From assembly GCA_018873245.2 (NCBI GenBank), contig JAEMBT020000009.1, positions 16,673,794 to 16,737,793 of the forward strand: a stretch of DNA of 64,000 bases. The letters run 5' to 3'. The DNA comes from Archegozetes longisetosus. Lineage: Eukaryota > Arthropoda > Arachnida > Sarcoptiformes > Trhypochthoniidae. The position numbers and the translations under genes were made by a program. Under the pieces are notes generated by a model. That model did no database searches. It worked only from the letters and a program-made list of their open reading frames with translations, and was not told where the DNA came from. Of this stretch, positions 36,953 through 48,136 are shown in pieces (position 1 is the stretch's first letter; each line of letters begins with the position of its first letter).

Positions 36953-39046
36953 TTGTTAATCCTAATGGTGTAGAAATCCCTTATCGATTGAGTGAAAGTG
37001 GAAAACCTTGATCGCATTACATTTTTAACTAATTACAATTTAACTATTTTACTGACGAAATATTAAAGTTTTCTAATTCAAATATTTAATGTAATAGTTA
37101 CTGCAATAAAACAGAGTTTGACTTTGACTAAAACTGAATTGATCTCCAATATTTTCACTTTCGTAAATAAGCTGAAATAAGTTTTGTTTGGAAGGCAAAC
37201 TGTTTCAGCTTAGCTATAGTTTCGTAGTATGCGCTGGGAGTTTTTTTGGAAAATAGACATTTTTGTTTCTGTAAATATGAAGTTAATTCGAACATTAAAT
37301 ATGAAAGATCTGAAAGTTATGTTTTTCTTTTATAAAATTCAAGCCAGTTTCAATTGAGTCCACTCCAATCTCTATACTAAGCTTTATATGTTGTGCCTAA
37401 ATTTTTAATCGAAGTGAAAAGTTCTCAAAAATACTTTTTGCTTTGGTCATTTGTAAAAAGTTTTGGGTAAGGCTTCAGTTTAGGAGGCAATAAGGTGGAG
37501 AATTTCCTGTTTGATACCTTCAGCCCAATAAGTGAGTTTGTACTCACTAGTACTCAAATTATACGTATTCATAAATAATGTGACTTGAAGAAAGATGAAA
37601 GCTCAGCCATAACTAGGGCATTGATAAGTGTAAGAATGAGTCTAAAAAGTACGTTGAATAATCGTGAATAATGCCATACATATTCATACAGTACAACATA
37701 TTTTTTTAAATCAGGCTATTTTTAATGTATAAAAATGAATTTTAATAAGTTTAACTTTAATGAATCAAATGAATTAAATTTTAGCTTTATAATCAATGCC
37801 GGAAATGTCGCGTAACAGTCTGTTTTTAAGAATAACTTGGATTGTTTAGATACTCCTCGATACGCGGCTTGCAGATCAGAACAGGAGCCGAAAAAAGTTG
37901 ATGAAACCCATATTTAGATGCTTACCTCTTTTTTAATTAACTTCACTATATATTGTACTTATATTAGTTTTTAAAATTAACTGCTAATAAAAGTTATACA
38001 GTTTCTAAGCTAACTTTCAATAATTGTTATACTGTAAGTATCGAAAAATCCTTGTAATGAGATTTCTCAGTTGGAGTATACTACTCACTCCTTTTCCATA
38101 AGCCTACCAAGTTTCAATTAATAGAGTACAGTTACCACCAAGTAGTTTTACTTTAATACCTTATGCGTACAGATCAAAAGTTAGGGACAGCATCAAAATT
38201 GAATAATCTTAGTCAGAGAACTATAGTTAAATGTTAACTCAAATTTTGAGGATAAAAATCAACACTTGACTCACGACTGATAATTATAATTGATATTTAT
38301 TGACTCACATATCGTAAATAAATTATACAAAAAAGATGCAAATGTAAACTAATAAAAAAATAGAATCGAGTCCGAAAACAAGATAGTAATCAATATTCTG
38401 TCGGCTTCAAGAGATATTGACATGATTTTAATGAATCAATTAACTATAAACAGATGCGATCATTAAGATTTTACGTTGTGATGAACATGCTTTTGAACTT
38501 GTTTGAACTTTACTGACTCAAAAAAGTGCATCAAGTCATTTGGACATCAGTTATTATTGGGTCGTTCACTATTTTAAAATCAAACGATTCATATTTTAAG
38601 TTTAATAGTAACTCAATGAATGAGCAAGCCCTTAAATGTTTGCTCTTCACGCATCAGTTTGGAATTAACAAAAATAAAACTATTTGGTGGTAGCTGTACA
38701 TCAATAGGAGCGTGATTCCGAACATCTTTTCAATAAGTCGCATCAGTAAAGTGAACTACAAAGGTAATTGATATTACTCAAATTATAGACTATTTTGAGC
38801 ACAAGCTTGATAAGAAGATATTCAGAAATTCCTTATTCGAACGTTATTTACGTTAATCTTATGACGAGAAATAAAATGAACAAAATTTGTATTGAGCTAT
38901 TTGAACAATCACTAGTAAATACAGCTGTGGAAGTTTACCGGGAGGGAGACTCTAGTTCAATTGATACTGGAGACCTCTGCCTAAGTCTTCAGCAGGACTT
39001 TATTTGAGAGTGTATCGTCTGAGACTTCCCACAATAATAAAGTAAC
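36953..39046. other. Intergenic, no recognisable gene
   Basis: Sequence downstream of the receptor with two AATAAA signals near its start. A 70-codon plus-strand frame at 38795-39007 is somewhat less AT-rich than its surroundings and ends 40 bp before the palindromic locus. I find no domain, signal peptide or splice support for it. Confidence 0.4.
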
Positions 39047-39493
39047 CATTATAAAAATTTTGCTATAACTTGCTTTTTTACGAGCGTTAATGTAAATCGT
39101 GATGCGATTTATAATATCTATATTAACATATTTTTTGTGTCAATTCTACTTTAATTAATGATATTTTCAATTCAAAAACCATACGATTTAGAGCTCAGTA
39201 TGTTTTTTTCAAGATATTTATAATGAAAACAGTCCCAATCTAAAATTTTTATTATTCATATACAATATAGCTTTTGACAACAACTGACTGCGTAGTTTAG
39301 TAGGTCAGGACTGTTTTCGTCATAAATATCTTGAACAAAACACTTGAACCGAGCTCTAAATCGTGTTATTTTCGAATCAGACTATCATTAATTAAAGTAG
39401 AATTGACATAGAAATATGTTGATATAGATTTTACAAATTGCATCAGAATTAATATTAACACTCGTAAAAAACAAGTTATATCAAAATTTTTGG

Positions 39494-39501
39494 TATAAAA
39501 G
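39494..39501 (+). promoter_or_regulatory. TATA box of the plus-strand copy
   Basis: TATAAAAG about 90 bp upstream of the former start codon. It is conserved in the minus copy at the equivalent position (40868-40875), which supports it as a real promoter element of the ancestral gene. Confidence 0.65.
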
Positions 39502-39587
39502 CACGACCAAAATCCTTATAGAAATCATTCGAAACCTTAGAAGTTATCTGATAGTTTTAGCTTAATAAATATTTTAAACTTGTAACA

Positions 39588-40050
39588 ATAAAGTTGTTGC
39601 TGTTATTATTTTTTGCTGCCGCAGTCTATGGTATTGAATTTGCCCATTTCCCAGCAAATGTTGGCCACGACGGTGGAGTTGAACTTGGAAACAAACTATC
39701 GAATCCGGCAGGTATTCAGACAAACTCATTGATTTGAAAAAAATTAGTGTTAATTAATGCCATTTTTAAATACAATTATACTTCGAAAATAGATGCCGTT
39801 GTGGTTACTAAACGCGCTGATACAGATCTTCTTAAAGATCTTAACGATAATCTAAAACTTCGAGAAAAATTGGAAAAACTAAGAGAATTAGTTACAGGCT
39901 GTACCTTTGCAAATCTAATAAAAAACTGTTGATAAATTGAAAGGATTCCTTGGGAATATACCTAGTTTTAAAAAAGTTATTGATAAACTTAAGTCTGTTA
40001 TTGAGGAAAGCAGAGAGAAACAAAAAACTCTCCTGAACAAAGTCTTGTGA
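39588..40050 (+). pseudogene. Small secreted-protein gene copy 1, start lost and frameshifted
   Basis: Two exons. Exon 1, 39588-39711, encodes a hydrophobic leader (LLLLLFFAAAVYG) followed by a short G/D/H-rich stretch. It begins with ATA where the sister copy has ATG. The 81-bp intron (39712-39792) has an intact GT donor and AG acceptor. Exon 2 starts at 39793 and encodes a charged, K/E/L-rich, probably helical segment. An extra A in a run near 39923 shifts the frame to a TGA at 39930-39932; reading the other frame from there continues the same helical pattern to a TGA at 40048-40050. AATAAA is at 40080. The ancestral product was about 125 residues, secreted and helical. I do not recognise the family. 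The frameshift could be an assembly error, but the lost ATG is a second lesion. Confidence 0.7.
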
Positions 40051-40146
40051 AAGGATTGATGATTATTATGTATTGAATTAATAAAAATGACAACGATATA
40101 AATAAAATATTAAATATTAATATCAGTAATTTTATCTTCTTATTAT

Positions 40147-40239
40147 TAAAAGGTGATTCCTTATGAATGAATCCATCTTACAGATCCTTATAAATAAGTA
40201 TCTGTAAACTAGATTCATTCATAAGAAATCACCTTTAAA
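40147..40239. mobile_element. Hairpin MITE between the two gene copies
   Basis: Two inverted arms of about 45 bp (outer end AAAGGTGATTCCTTATGAAT, opposite arm AAAGGTGATTTCTTATGAAT) with a loop of only a few bases. It may be a tiny MITE or the turn-around point of the inverted duplication. A/T-rich flanks prevent a firm target-site call. Confidence 0.7.
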
Positions 40240-40259
40240 TAATATAAAAGTATAAAAAT

Positions 40260-40779
40260 CTATACTTTACTTATATCGTTATCACTCTCATTAATTCAAC
40301 ATTAAATGATTATGTAAATCTTTAGGCAGTTTCGCCAACAAATCGTCAAGTTGTCTTGTAAACTCGTCTCTACACTGCTCCAGAAGTTTCAAAAGTTGCC
40401 CTTTGCGAAATCTGAAAGCCATTCCTTCATAAATGTCTTTATATCTTGATTTGGGACATTATCATTTACAACCATATCTCTTAGATTTTGATGTTTACCA
40501 ATTTTTAGTTTTTATAATAATTTTTCAAATATATCTCCAGAAACTCAAGGATCTCTTTCAGTATCATCAGTGATATATATTTTTCGAGGTATATCCGTAT
40601 AAAAAATAGCATCATTTAACAGTAGTTTTTCAAATCAATGGATTTGTCTGAATACCTGAAGGATGCGAGAGTCTGTTTCCAATTTCACCTCCGTCACCAT
40701 GGTCAAAATTTGCTGGGAATTCAGCAACTTCGATACCATAAACTGCAACAACAAGCAATAATAATAGCAAAAACTTCAT
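40260..40779 (-). pseudogene. Small secreted-protein gene copy 2, exon 2 broken
   Basis: Exon 1 (40779 down to 40656) is intact: it has ATG, a leader rich in leucine (MKFLLLLLLVVAVYG) and the same 124-nt length and GT donor as copy 1. The intron's end is damaged: the AG acceptor of copy 1 is replaced by A/T sequence, and exon 2 carries stops in all frames I followed (for example the TGA that follows GAT-CCT). The related exon-2 region can be followed to about 40300. The lesions differ from those of copy 1. It was probably expressed once, given the conserved TATA box at 40868-40875. Confidence 0.68.
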
Positions 40780-40867
40780 TGTTTCAGGTTTAGAACACTT
40801 ATTTAGCTATAAAATTATCAAATAACCCTTTAAGCTTAGAATGATTTCTACAAGGATTTTGATCATG

Positions 40868-40875
40868 CTTTTATA
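40868..40875 (-). promoter_or_regulatory. TATA box of the minus-strand copy
   Basis: TATAAAAG on the minus strand, about 90 bp upstream of the ATG at 40779, matching the plus copy in sequence, spacing and flank (GCATGATCAAAATCCTT versus GCACGACCAAAATCCTT). Confidence 0.65.
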
Positions 40876-41095
40876 CCTAAAATTTTTTTATAATTTAAAT
40901 TTTTATGAGTATTAATATTAATTGATGCGATTTATAAAATCTATATAAACATATTCTAATGTCAATTCTACTTTAATTAATGATAGTTCGATTCAAGTTT
41001 TTTGTTAAGATACTTATAATGAAAACAGTTCCAAAGTTATCTAAAAATTTCATTATTCATATACAACTGCTTTTGACAATTGACTTGCGTAGTTT

Positions 41096-43010
41096 CGTAA
41101 GTTTGAATAACCCAATTATTAGTTATTTTAAGTTGAACCTAACATAAAGTCAATTCACACCCATATTCAACTTAAATTAGACCACTTTTCTGTACTTTAC
41201 AACTTCTGTTTTGAGTTGACATTTATTTTATATTTAAGACTTGTAATAAATATAATTCATTTGACTTTTTGGTGTTGTTCAAAGTGGTTAGAGGGGCTGA
41301 GTCAGCTCCTTCCTAATCATTAGATTATACACTAGTATTGAATAAATAGTTTTAGTTACGAGTCTTTATAACGATTAGGGCATAAAATGCCCTTCATTTC
41401 ATTAATCTGGAGTATAGAGCCTGAACCTCAAATACGCCCACCAGGACCACCACAATTTAAGTATACTCAAGCGTTTAGCAAGCTATGTAATCTGAAAAAT
41501 TTAATATTTTTGTAACCAGAAAGCTAAAATATTTTATTCTATAACTTAAATTTTTCTTAATTTAGTTTAACACTTAAACAGTAAAACGATTTTGATTAAC
41601 GATTTCAGTAAAATAGGGTCTTTTTGACCCATTGATTGATTTAGAAAAGTATGTATCGCAAGGGTTAGGGTATATAACAGTTAGCGTTTTTTGTACTCTG
41701 CTAGTGTCGTCATCGTTGACCTAATCAGTTTGAGGTTTGAGTGAAAACTAATTTCTTACACAAATTTATCGCCAAATTCAAATAGAACTTTAAAAACGAT
41801 TCAATTTAAATATAAAATTTGTAAATAATTAATTTATTGCTTAATACGATCTAAATATACTCATTTGAAAATACAATCAGTTTTATTAACATTGGAATTT
41901 GCATTAAATAATTACAACAGTTTTTATAGACTTTTGGGTCATTTTTACACATAAAATACTGTTCTCGGGTTAAATTTTCTTTGATGAAAAATGTAAATAT
42001 TAACCGGTTTAATCCAATTCCGAATTACTAAGTTGAAAATTTAGTTTAAAACATTAAACCCACAAAACGTCGTATTTAGTGAGTCTAATTTATGGAAAAT
42101 GTCTATTAAGTATTAATTAATTAAGTAGTATTGAGTTAAACTACATTCTGATTTCAGTTCCAATATGTACTATAGTTCGTTAATGTACTAAATTTTATTC
42201 ATGAAAAGTTAAATAGTACTTCATTACGAACCCAGAGCCCTTACAATTTCATGAATCTACGATTTAAAATGATGGTTAGCTTTTCATTTTTTGCGGGGTT
42301 ATCGTTACTGGTTATACTAAACGTTCGAATAAATTATATAATACATAGGCTAAAGTACCAACCTTAAAAGAAATTGCATGCGTAGCAATTTTATACTACG
42401 CTAATTTAGATATACATAGGATAGGAAAATTGAAACCATTCATTCCAAATAATTATTACAATAAGTTATAGATTTGTCTATAGGAATGAAAACGATATCG
42501 TTCATTTCAGATTATTAAAAGTGCTTCCATATCAATAAGTTCGTTTCAGAATAAAGAATTTTAAATCAACGATATTGTTCATATTATAATATCAAAATGA
42601 AGAGAATATCGACAAACATGTCTTTATTTAACAGTATCACAATACAGCTTTTTATGATCATTATCCTCAATATCTAAATTTTATTTAAAAAACGAACTTC
42701 CAGGTATATGAAATTTAGACCAAACAAAAAATTGTCATCTATTTTGGAGGTTATCCAACGTTTATCCATAATCCTATGAAAAGATGTAAAAATTTAAAGA
42801 TGTGGCAAAATCACTTTAAATTTGCTGGGTTCATAATGAACTACTATTCAATACTAAAGTCCAAGAGTCTAAAGTAAAAAATGTTGGTAATGAAATAGTT
42901 ACATGTTTGAGACATCGTAACAAAGGTGCCTTAGTTTTTTCAAAAAGGGCGTCTTATTATTCCTTATCTAGGTCAACCTATTGATAATACTGAATTAAGC
43001 TTAAGATATG
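41096..43010. other. Intergenic, nothing recognised
   Basis: AT-rich sequence between the palindromic locus and the Gypsy element. No gene, RNA or element boundary can be supported. Confidence 0.45.
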
Positions 43011-43178
43011 TGTAGCGTCCCTAAATTTAGCTAATGCGCAGACCTGAGTTAGCTTTTGTTTAAAATATAACGTGTTTTGGTTTTACTTTGTTTTTTTTTA
43101 ACAAATTTTAACCTTTTGCAGCTCACGTTTCTTCAGAAATTTAATAAATCATTAAACTCAACCTTTGGTGCCACTACA
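43011..43178 (+). repeat. Candidate 5' LTR of the Gypsy element
   Basis: It begins TGTAGCGTCC and ends CCACTACA, giving the usual TG...CA borders with a 5-bp inverted TGTAG/CTACA. It is followed after two bases by TTGGCGAGTTAACC, a plausible primer-binding site. AATAAA at 43144-43149 could serve as the poly(A) signal. At 168 bp it is short for the group, and no second LTR exists to confirm it. Confidence 0.55.
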
Positions 43179-43867
43179 AAATTGGCGAGTTAACCAGGAT
43201 GAACACAATCTTAAAACTATCATTAAAAAGACGTAGGAAGGAAACCACATTTTATTTCGTTATATGGATCAGAGCGATGGCGTGTAAAAGACTGTGAATT
43301 AAAGTTTACAAAACCCAGACTTGCATCCAATTATCAGGTCTAAATGGGTGGTAAAGACTGCCATGGAAGTGATGATCTATAAACGTACAATATCAGCTGA
43401 CTTGACAGAAGATGAAGTCTTCCCATGTCTTGAGGATGAGTTCGTTAGTCTCCCAGAATATACATCCACTCTCAATGGTTTAACCAGTCCCCCAGTCTTA
43501 GAGTGATAACTCAAGTGAAATTGTTTCAACTTTACAAGGATTGATGTTTCAAATGATGGCTGTTCAAGACTTTCAAAAGACTATGGTCGATAGCTTCAAA
43601 GAAGTAATTTTGTTTAATTACTCTAACAGCTTCTAACAACTGAGCAAAGTTGACTCCAAGCAAATTTGATGGTAAAAATGAAGATCCGAAAGTGCAGTTG
43701 AAGGTATGAAAGAGTCTGTGAATGCAATGGATGGGCAACGGACAGTCTAAAGATCGAGCATTTAAAAGCAAGCCTAGAGGGTGTTGCACTTAAATCGTAG
43801 GACGCGAGAGTTGTTGAATTTTTTGTAGACAATCGGTCTGAATGGAAAGTGTCATTAGAGAAGTCTT

Positions 43868-44560
43868 TTGGTCAGAATAGACTTCAGTTGGCAATTCAAG
43901 ATAGCCGTTGGGAATACCGTTCTGGTCCCTCAGTGGAACATTACTTCGAAAAACAAGCTTATACAGTTAACCTACCCAGATATTGGTAAACATTCCTTTA
44001 CTACTATGGTTATCCTAGGCCTACCGGAAAATATGCAACATCAAACGTTAAATTTTGAAATAAATACAAAAGAAAAACTTAGGTCAGTTCTTGAAAGGTT
44101 CAAGCCAGTGACAAGGCTGAGTTTGATAAGAAAAAGAGCCAGATTGAGTCCAGGACAAATGCATATCAAAACTAAACGTCAATTAAAAACATTTTTTCTG
44201 TACAAAACGAATGTCTTGAAGAAGATATCAACCCAGGTTAAATATTATCTATCGCAAGCCTCAGCGATAGCAGAAAAACAATGGTTGATCTATTAGTAAA
44301 CAGAGTCAAAAGCAAAGGCCTATTTGATGCTGTTTCTGACTTGACACTAATGAGCAAGAGTTTCTTGATCAAAAATGGATTTAAACCAAAACTAGCTTTT
44401 CACATTTCAGCTGGCTTCAATAGTTGTACTTCAGAAACTGCTGGAAAAATAATGGTCGAGATGGATCGTGGTTCAAGACTATTGAAAACTGAAGCCTTTG
44501 TCATTAATGGACTTTTATACGACTTAATTATTTGCTTCGAAGATTTAAGAATGTTTTAAT
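43868..44560 (+). pseudogene. Gypsy gag/protease remnant
   Basis: The first part (to about 44280) lies where gag is expected; gag is poorly conserved, so this rests on position. The second part (44281-44559) is the retropepsin: a stretch with LFDAVSDLTLMS lines up with the usual D-T/S-G active site followed by SDLTL. The catalytic Asp remains, but the next two residues are changed (A-V), which would inactivate it. The closing YDLIICFEDLR matches the flap-to-C-terminus hydrophobic motif of such proteases. Confidence 0.65.
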
Positions 44561-44754
44561 TAAAATGGGACTATGAGAAGTCTATTATCAATCAGTGTAA
44601 AGACATAACTGCCATGAATAAAGAAGTTTAAAAGCACTTCCCAAAAATATGTAAAGACAAATCCCCGAAGTATGAAGTATCTTTCAAACTTAAAGACAAC
44701 GCTGAAATTGTGAAATTTAAACCTTTTAGATTATCAAGAGAAAAGGCCGAATAG

Positions 44755-45540
44755 TTGAAGAAAAAAATCGATGAGTTGAAATCTCGAGGGTTCGTCGCGG
44801 ACTCAAAGTCTGAATTCGCATCACCCTGTGCTGAAACACCTAAAGAAGACGGCGGCTTACGACTTTGTCAAGATTTTCGTGAAATTAATAAACAAACAAT
44901 ATTCCACCCATTTCCTTTTCCCATTGTTGACGACGTTATCAACAATCTTGGTGGATGTAGTCTATAGTAAATTAAACTTAAAGGATGACTTCCATTTAAT
45001 CGGTTTGACATCTGATACGCGAAAATATACAGCCTTTGTGAGACGTTTTGACCACTATGAATACACGCGACTTCTATTCGTACAGAAAAACTCACATCCC
45101 GTTTTCTAACGTATTATGGTTCAAGACTTAGGTCCACCACTCATCGATACAAGGTTGCAATCTATGTTGATGATATCATATGTGGTGAAGACGAAGAAGA
45201 CTGCAAAAACGAACCGCACTTATACTTAAAAGGCTTAAGGATGTTGAACTTAGGTTAAATTTTGATAAAAGTATATTGAACGATCCTCGAGTTACGTTTC
45301 TCGGGCGCGTAATTGACGGTAAAATAAAAACTACAAAGAAAGGGTCAATTGAAAAAGTAAGAAACATTCAACGACCGAATGACATAACAAGCATTTGGAA
45401 GTACACTGGACACACTGGTCACTTCATTTCTAACTATGCAAATACCGTTAGACCTCTGGATAGACTCAAGCAGAAGTACGCACCATTCATCTGGGACAAA
45501 GATTGGAAAAAGAATTCTTCAACATCTTAAAAGAAAAGAT
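44755..45540 (+). pseudogene. Gypsy reverse transcriptase remnant
   Basis: It starts with the classic KKKIDELKSRGFV and SEFASPC blocks, then GGLRLCQDFREINKQT. It breaks frame near 44960, continues with KLNLKDDFHLI (the fingers/palm SKLDLKSGYHQI equivalent), and changes frame again near 45110. The catalytic YVDD box is intact (around 45171-45182). Further on are FLGRVID and the connection region ending near WDKDW. At least three frame breaks are present. Confidence 0.82.
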
Positions 45541-45549
45541 CACATCTGA

Positions 45550-46300
45550 CCCTGTATTACAATAGCCAGACGATATTAGGTTTCGAACTCTGTACCGATG
45601 CATCTGATTATGGGACATGAGCAACATTATATCAACGAGCTAAGACTTTTAAGCAGTCGCATCAATTAACCCTTCGAAGGAATTGTGTTTAGAACCACTT
45701 AAAGGGAAAGATGGGGTCAAAAAATCGCGGGAACTTTCCTGGACGAATCTGGGCTTATTATGCGTAAAACTCAAGGACTAAACAAAAATACCCCACTATT
45801 CCATTCACATATCGTATTGTATCCAAGTCATAACATTTGACATCACAGTTAACCCCTTTCTTATTGGATTCATCCAAATTCCATTGAAATATATTATGAA
45901 AATAGTTACGTGAATAGAAAGGTGGGGTACGACACCAGACTTTGCTTTACTTATTTATTTTTAAAATTTTAATTATAAGTAATATTAAAATGACAATTAT
46001 GTAGTTTTGTTAAGAAATAGTTTGTGATAGAATACAGAATTTTTTAGATTTTTTGCATTTATGGTTTGTTTTTAACAAAATTTCAAAATATTGTTAGGAC
46101 AAATAAGACCCCACAGTTCCTTCGAAGGGTTAAGAGCCATCGGATATCACTCATACACATTTATAAAGCCTGAATTAAATTACAACATGACTGAAAAGGA
46201 ATGTTTGTCTGCAATAAAGGCTATAAAGCATTTTAGGAGCTACGTTGAAAGCCGAAGCTTAGTAGTCTATACCGATCACATAGCCTTATCATAGTGTGAC
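45550..46300 (+). pseudogene. Gypsy RNase H remnant, split by a MITE
   Basis: LCTDASDYG (RNase H motif with its first Asp) lies just before the insertion, and the segment with YNMTEKECLSAIKAIKHFR, containing the catalytic Glu, and YTDH lies after it. The two halves are separated by the 460-bp element at 45670-46129. Apart from this, one internal stop is visible before the insertion. Confidence 0.78.
45670..46129. mobile_element. piggyBac-like MITE with TTAA target duplication
   Basis: A 460-bp non-autonomous element with inverted ends CCCTTCGAAGGAATTGTG (left) and the complement of CCCTTCGAAGGAACTGTG (right), flanked by TTAA at 45666-45669 and 46130-46133. TTAA targets with CCC-starting ends are characteristic of piggyBac. 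Its insertion splits the Gypsy RNase H domain, so it arrived later than the retrotransposon. No coding frame. Confidence 0.9.
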
Positions 46301-46393
46301 TTGCAGAGCCTCAAAATAGATTTAGACTATAGCAAATGTACTTAATGAGTTTTGATATAAAAATTAATCATCACGCAGCAAGGGAACTGCAAG

Positions 46394-47280
46394 ATGCCGA
46401 CGCAATACCCAGACTGCCATGGTAGTGTTGTCAGTCTAGTAAACGTAGTTAATAACTCAAAAAAATTTATTAAGCCTAATGAAATAAAAGAAGTCTTGGA
46501 ACAATATAATGATGATCCTGAGTCTGGTGGTCATGATGGCTATTTACCAACTTACTACAAGTTAAAGGAACGATTTTATTGTTCTAACATGAAGCAAACA
46601 ATATTACACTATGTAAAGATCTGTCACATTTATCAACTAAAGAAATTTAAGTACAATGCTAAGTTCGACTACTTGATTTTACCAAAACATGTGGCTGAGG
46701 CTTTTGCATCATTTCATCTCGATTTTGGCGAATTAGCAAAGAATTCTGAAGGCGTTATGAAGACTAAATCATATTTAGTTATTGTTGATGAATTCATGCA
46801 ACTTGTGCAAGTACAACCGATGCGAGAAACAAGTCAGAATGTAATAGAGCATTTACATCACCTACCCTACACGAATAACATCAAGACTATCATTTCGGAC
46901 AATGGTAAAGCTTTGCTTCAAAGATATTTACTAGTTGAGCAACAACAAAAGAGATTGAACTAGAAACGACTTCGCCATAACATCTAGCCACTAATGGTTT
47001 AGCTGAGCGATTTGTCCAGGAAATTAAGTTGTTCATTAACTTATATTCGCACTCTAAAGAGGATTAGAAATTAGTCCTTAAGGCAGCAGCAAACCATCAC
47101 AATCGGATCTATCATTCTGGTCTTGTTGCACTCCTGTGTATAATATGTGCATTGCTAAAAATTTTAATTTCAAAATTAAGAATAAAACTAAAAAATGGCC
47201 CGAAATTTATGTCAATTCTCATATGATTAATCATTTCCGATAATTTGGTATCGTTTTTAAAGAAATTTGGAGGAATAAGT
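46394..47280 (+). pseudogene. Gypsy integrase remnant
   Basis: The zinc-finger region (H...H then C-x2-Y) has lost its last Cys. The core keeps the first two catalytic aspartates (in HLDFGEL and IISDNGKAL), and after a frame break the Glu lies in the NGLAERF motif around 46990-47020. Stops follow, and the C-terminal part fades by about 47280. Confidence 0.82.
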
Positions 47281-47656
47281 AGCTTTACTTTCCCTAGTTA
47301 GTTTTCCCTTTCGAATGTAATCAAAGCGTTATGCTTCTCTTAAGGTAATTCATATGGGCATTCAGTTTGCTATTCGATTCTGTCATTCAATGAGTTCTCA
47401 TTAAAGACACAAAGTTCAGATATTTTACCTTAAGCTATGAGCCTGTCAAACTATGGTGAAATAGGTTTTGTGCATGAATTAGGTAACAAGTAAATAAGAT
47501 ATTTGTTTTACCTAAACTACCAAATTTCATTGTTATTTCCCAAATAAAAGATAATTCCCAAAAGATTGGCAATCTCCCAAACTATAGATCTTAGGCTTAA
47601 AATCTTTAAAACTTTAAGGATTACTATTAAAATTCTATTGAATCTTATTACAGGTA

Positions 47657-48134
47657 AACTCCTTAACAGAAGTCCATGCTATCAGTAAATTATTGATAAC
47701 TTATCTGAACTTTTCACCCATCATAATGACCAATAAAGCAAATGCATATTAATAAAATTATGTGCATTTTGCTACAAAACAATTCAATTGCACACATTTT
47801 TATGAAGTGGAATTTTTCAACAATATTCAAAGAGTTAATGGTCAGCCCCTCACCGAAAGGAGCGAAATATGATTATTTCTTGGGTCGTGGTATAAGAAAT
47901 TGCGGCGGTAAGTGGCTGACCATTAACTTTTTGAATATTGTTGAGAGATTTCATTTCATAAAAAATATATGCAATTGAATTGCTTTGGTAGCAAAATGCA
48001 CATAATGAACTTTTATTAATATGCATTTGCTTTATTTTGGTCATTATGTGATGGGTGAAACTCTTATCAAAGTTTTCTAAGTTCAGGTAAGTTATCAATA
48101 GTTTACTGATAGCATGGACTTTTGTTAAGGAGTG
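47657..48134. mobile_element. Near-perfect foldback MITE (478 bp)
   Basis: Arms of about 210 bp (47657 to about 47855 and about 47915-48134) pair almost completely around a short centre that includes AATGGTCAGCC and its complement. The outer ends read AACTCCTTAACAGAAGTCCA and the complement of CACTCCTTAACAAAAGTCCA. TA flanks lie at 47655-47656 and 48135-48136. The two open frames found inside (47742-47978 plus, 47850-48098 minus) are images of each other and not genes. Confidence 0.85.
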
Positions 48135-48136
48135 TA

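Larger units (their letters stand above)
39047..41095. repeat. Palindromic locus: two gene copies and three upstream arms
   Basis: A unit of about 280 bp of upstream sequence plus a small two-exon gene occurs as outward-to-centre inverted copies. The plus copy has upstream arm 39308-39587 and gene 39588-40050; the minus copy has gene 40779 to about 40260 and upstream arm 40800-41095. A third arm (39047-39240, minus orientation) lies head to head with the plus arm and stops at the TATA position, as if it were the stub of a third copy. Shared arm blocks include GTCAATTCTACTTTAATTAA and ATATTTATAATGAAAACAGT-like sequence. A hairpin (40147-40239) sits between the two genes. Confidence 0.85.
43011..47300 (+). 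mobile_element. Decayed Ty3/Gypsy retrotransposon
   Basis: Order on the plus strand: candidate 5' LTR (43011-43178), a gag-like region, aspartic protease, reverse transcriptase, RNase H, integrase. This protease-RT-RH-integrase order defines Ty3/Gypsy. The frame is broken at many points. No 3' LTR and no envelope gene are seen; homology fades near 47300. A TTAA-flanked MITE (45670-46129) interrupts the RNase H region. The element is fossil and cannot move by itself. Confidence 0.88.

Noticed and set aside
38795..39007. 70-codon plus-strand frame next to the palindromic locus
   Set aside because: No similarity to the secreted-protein copies and no domain; left as unexplained intergenic sequence.
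47742..48098. Two open frames of 78 and 82 codons with similar sequence on opposite strands
   Set aside because: They are the two arms of a near-perfect hairpin element read on opposite strands.
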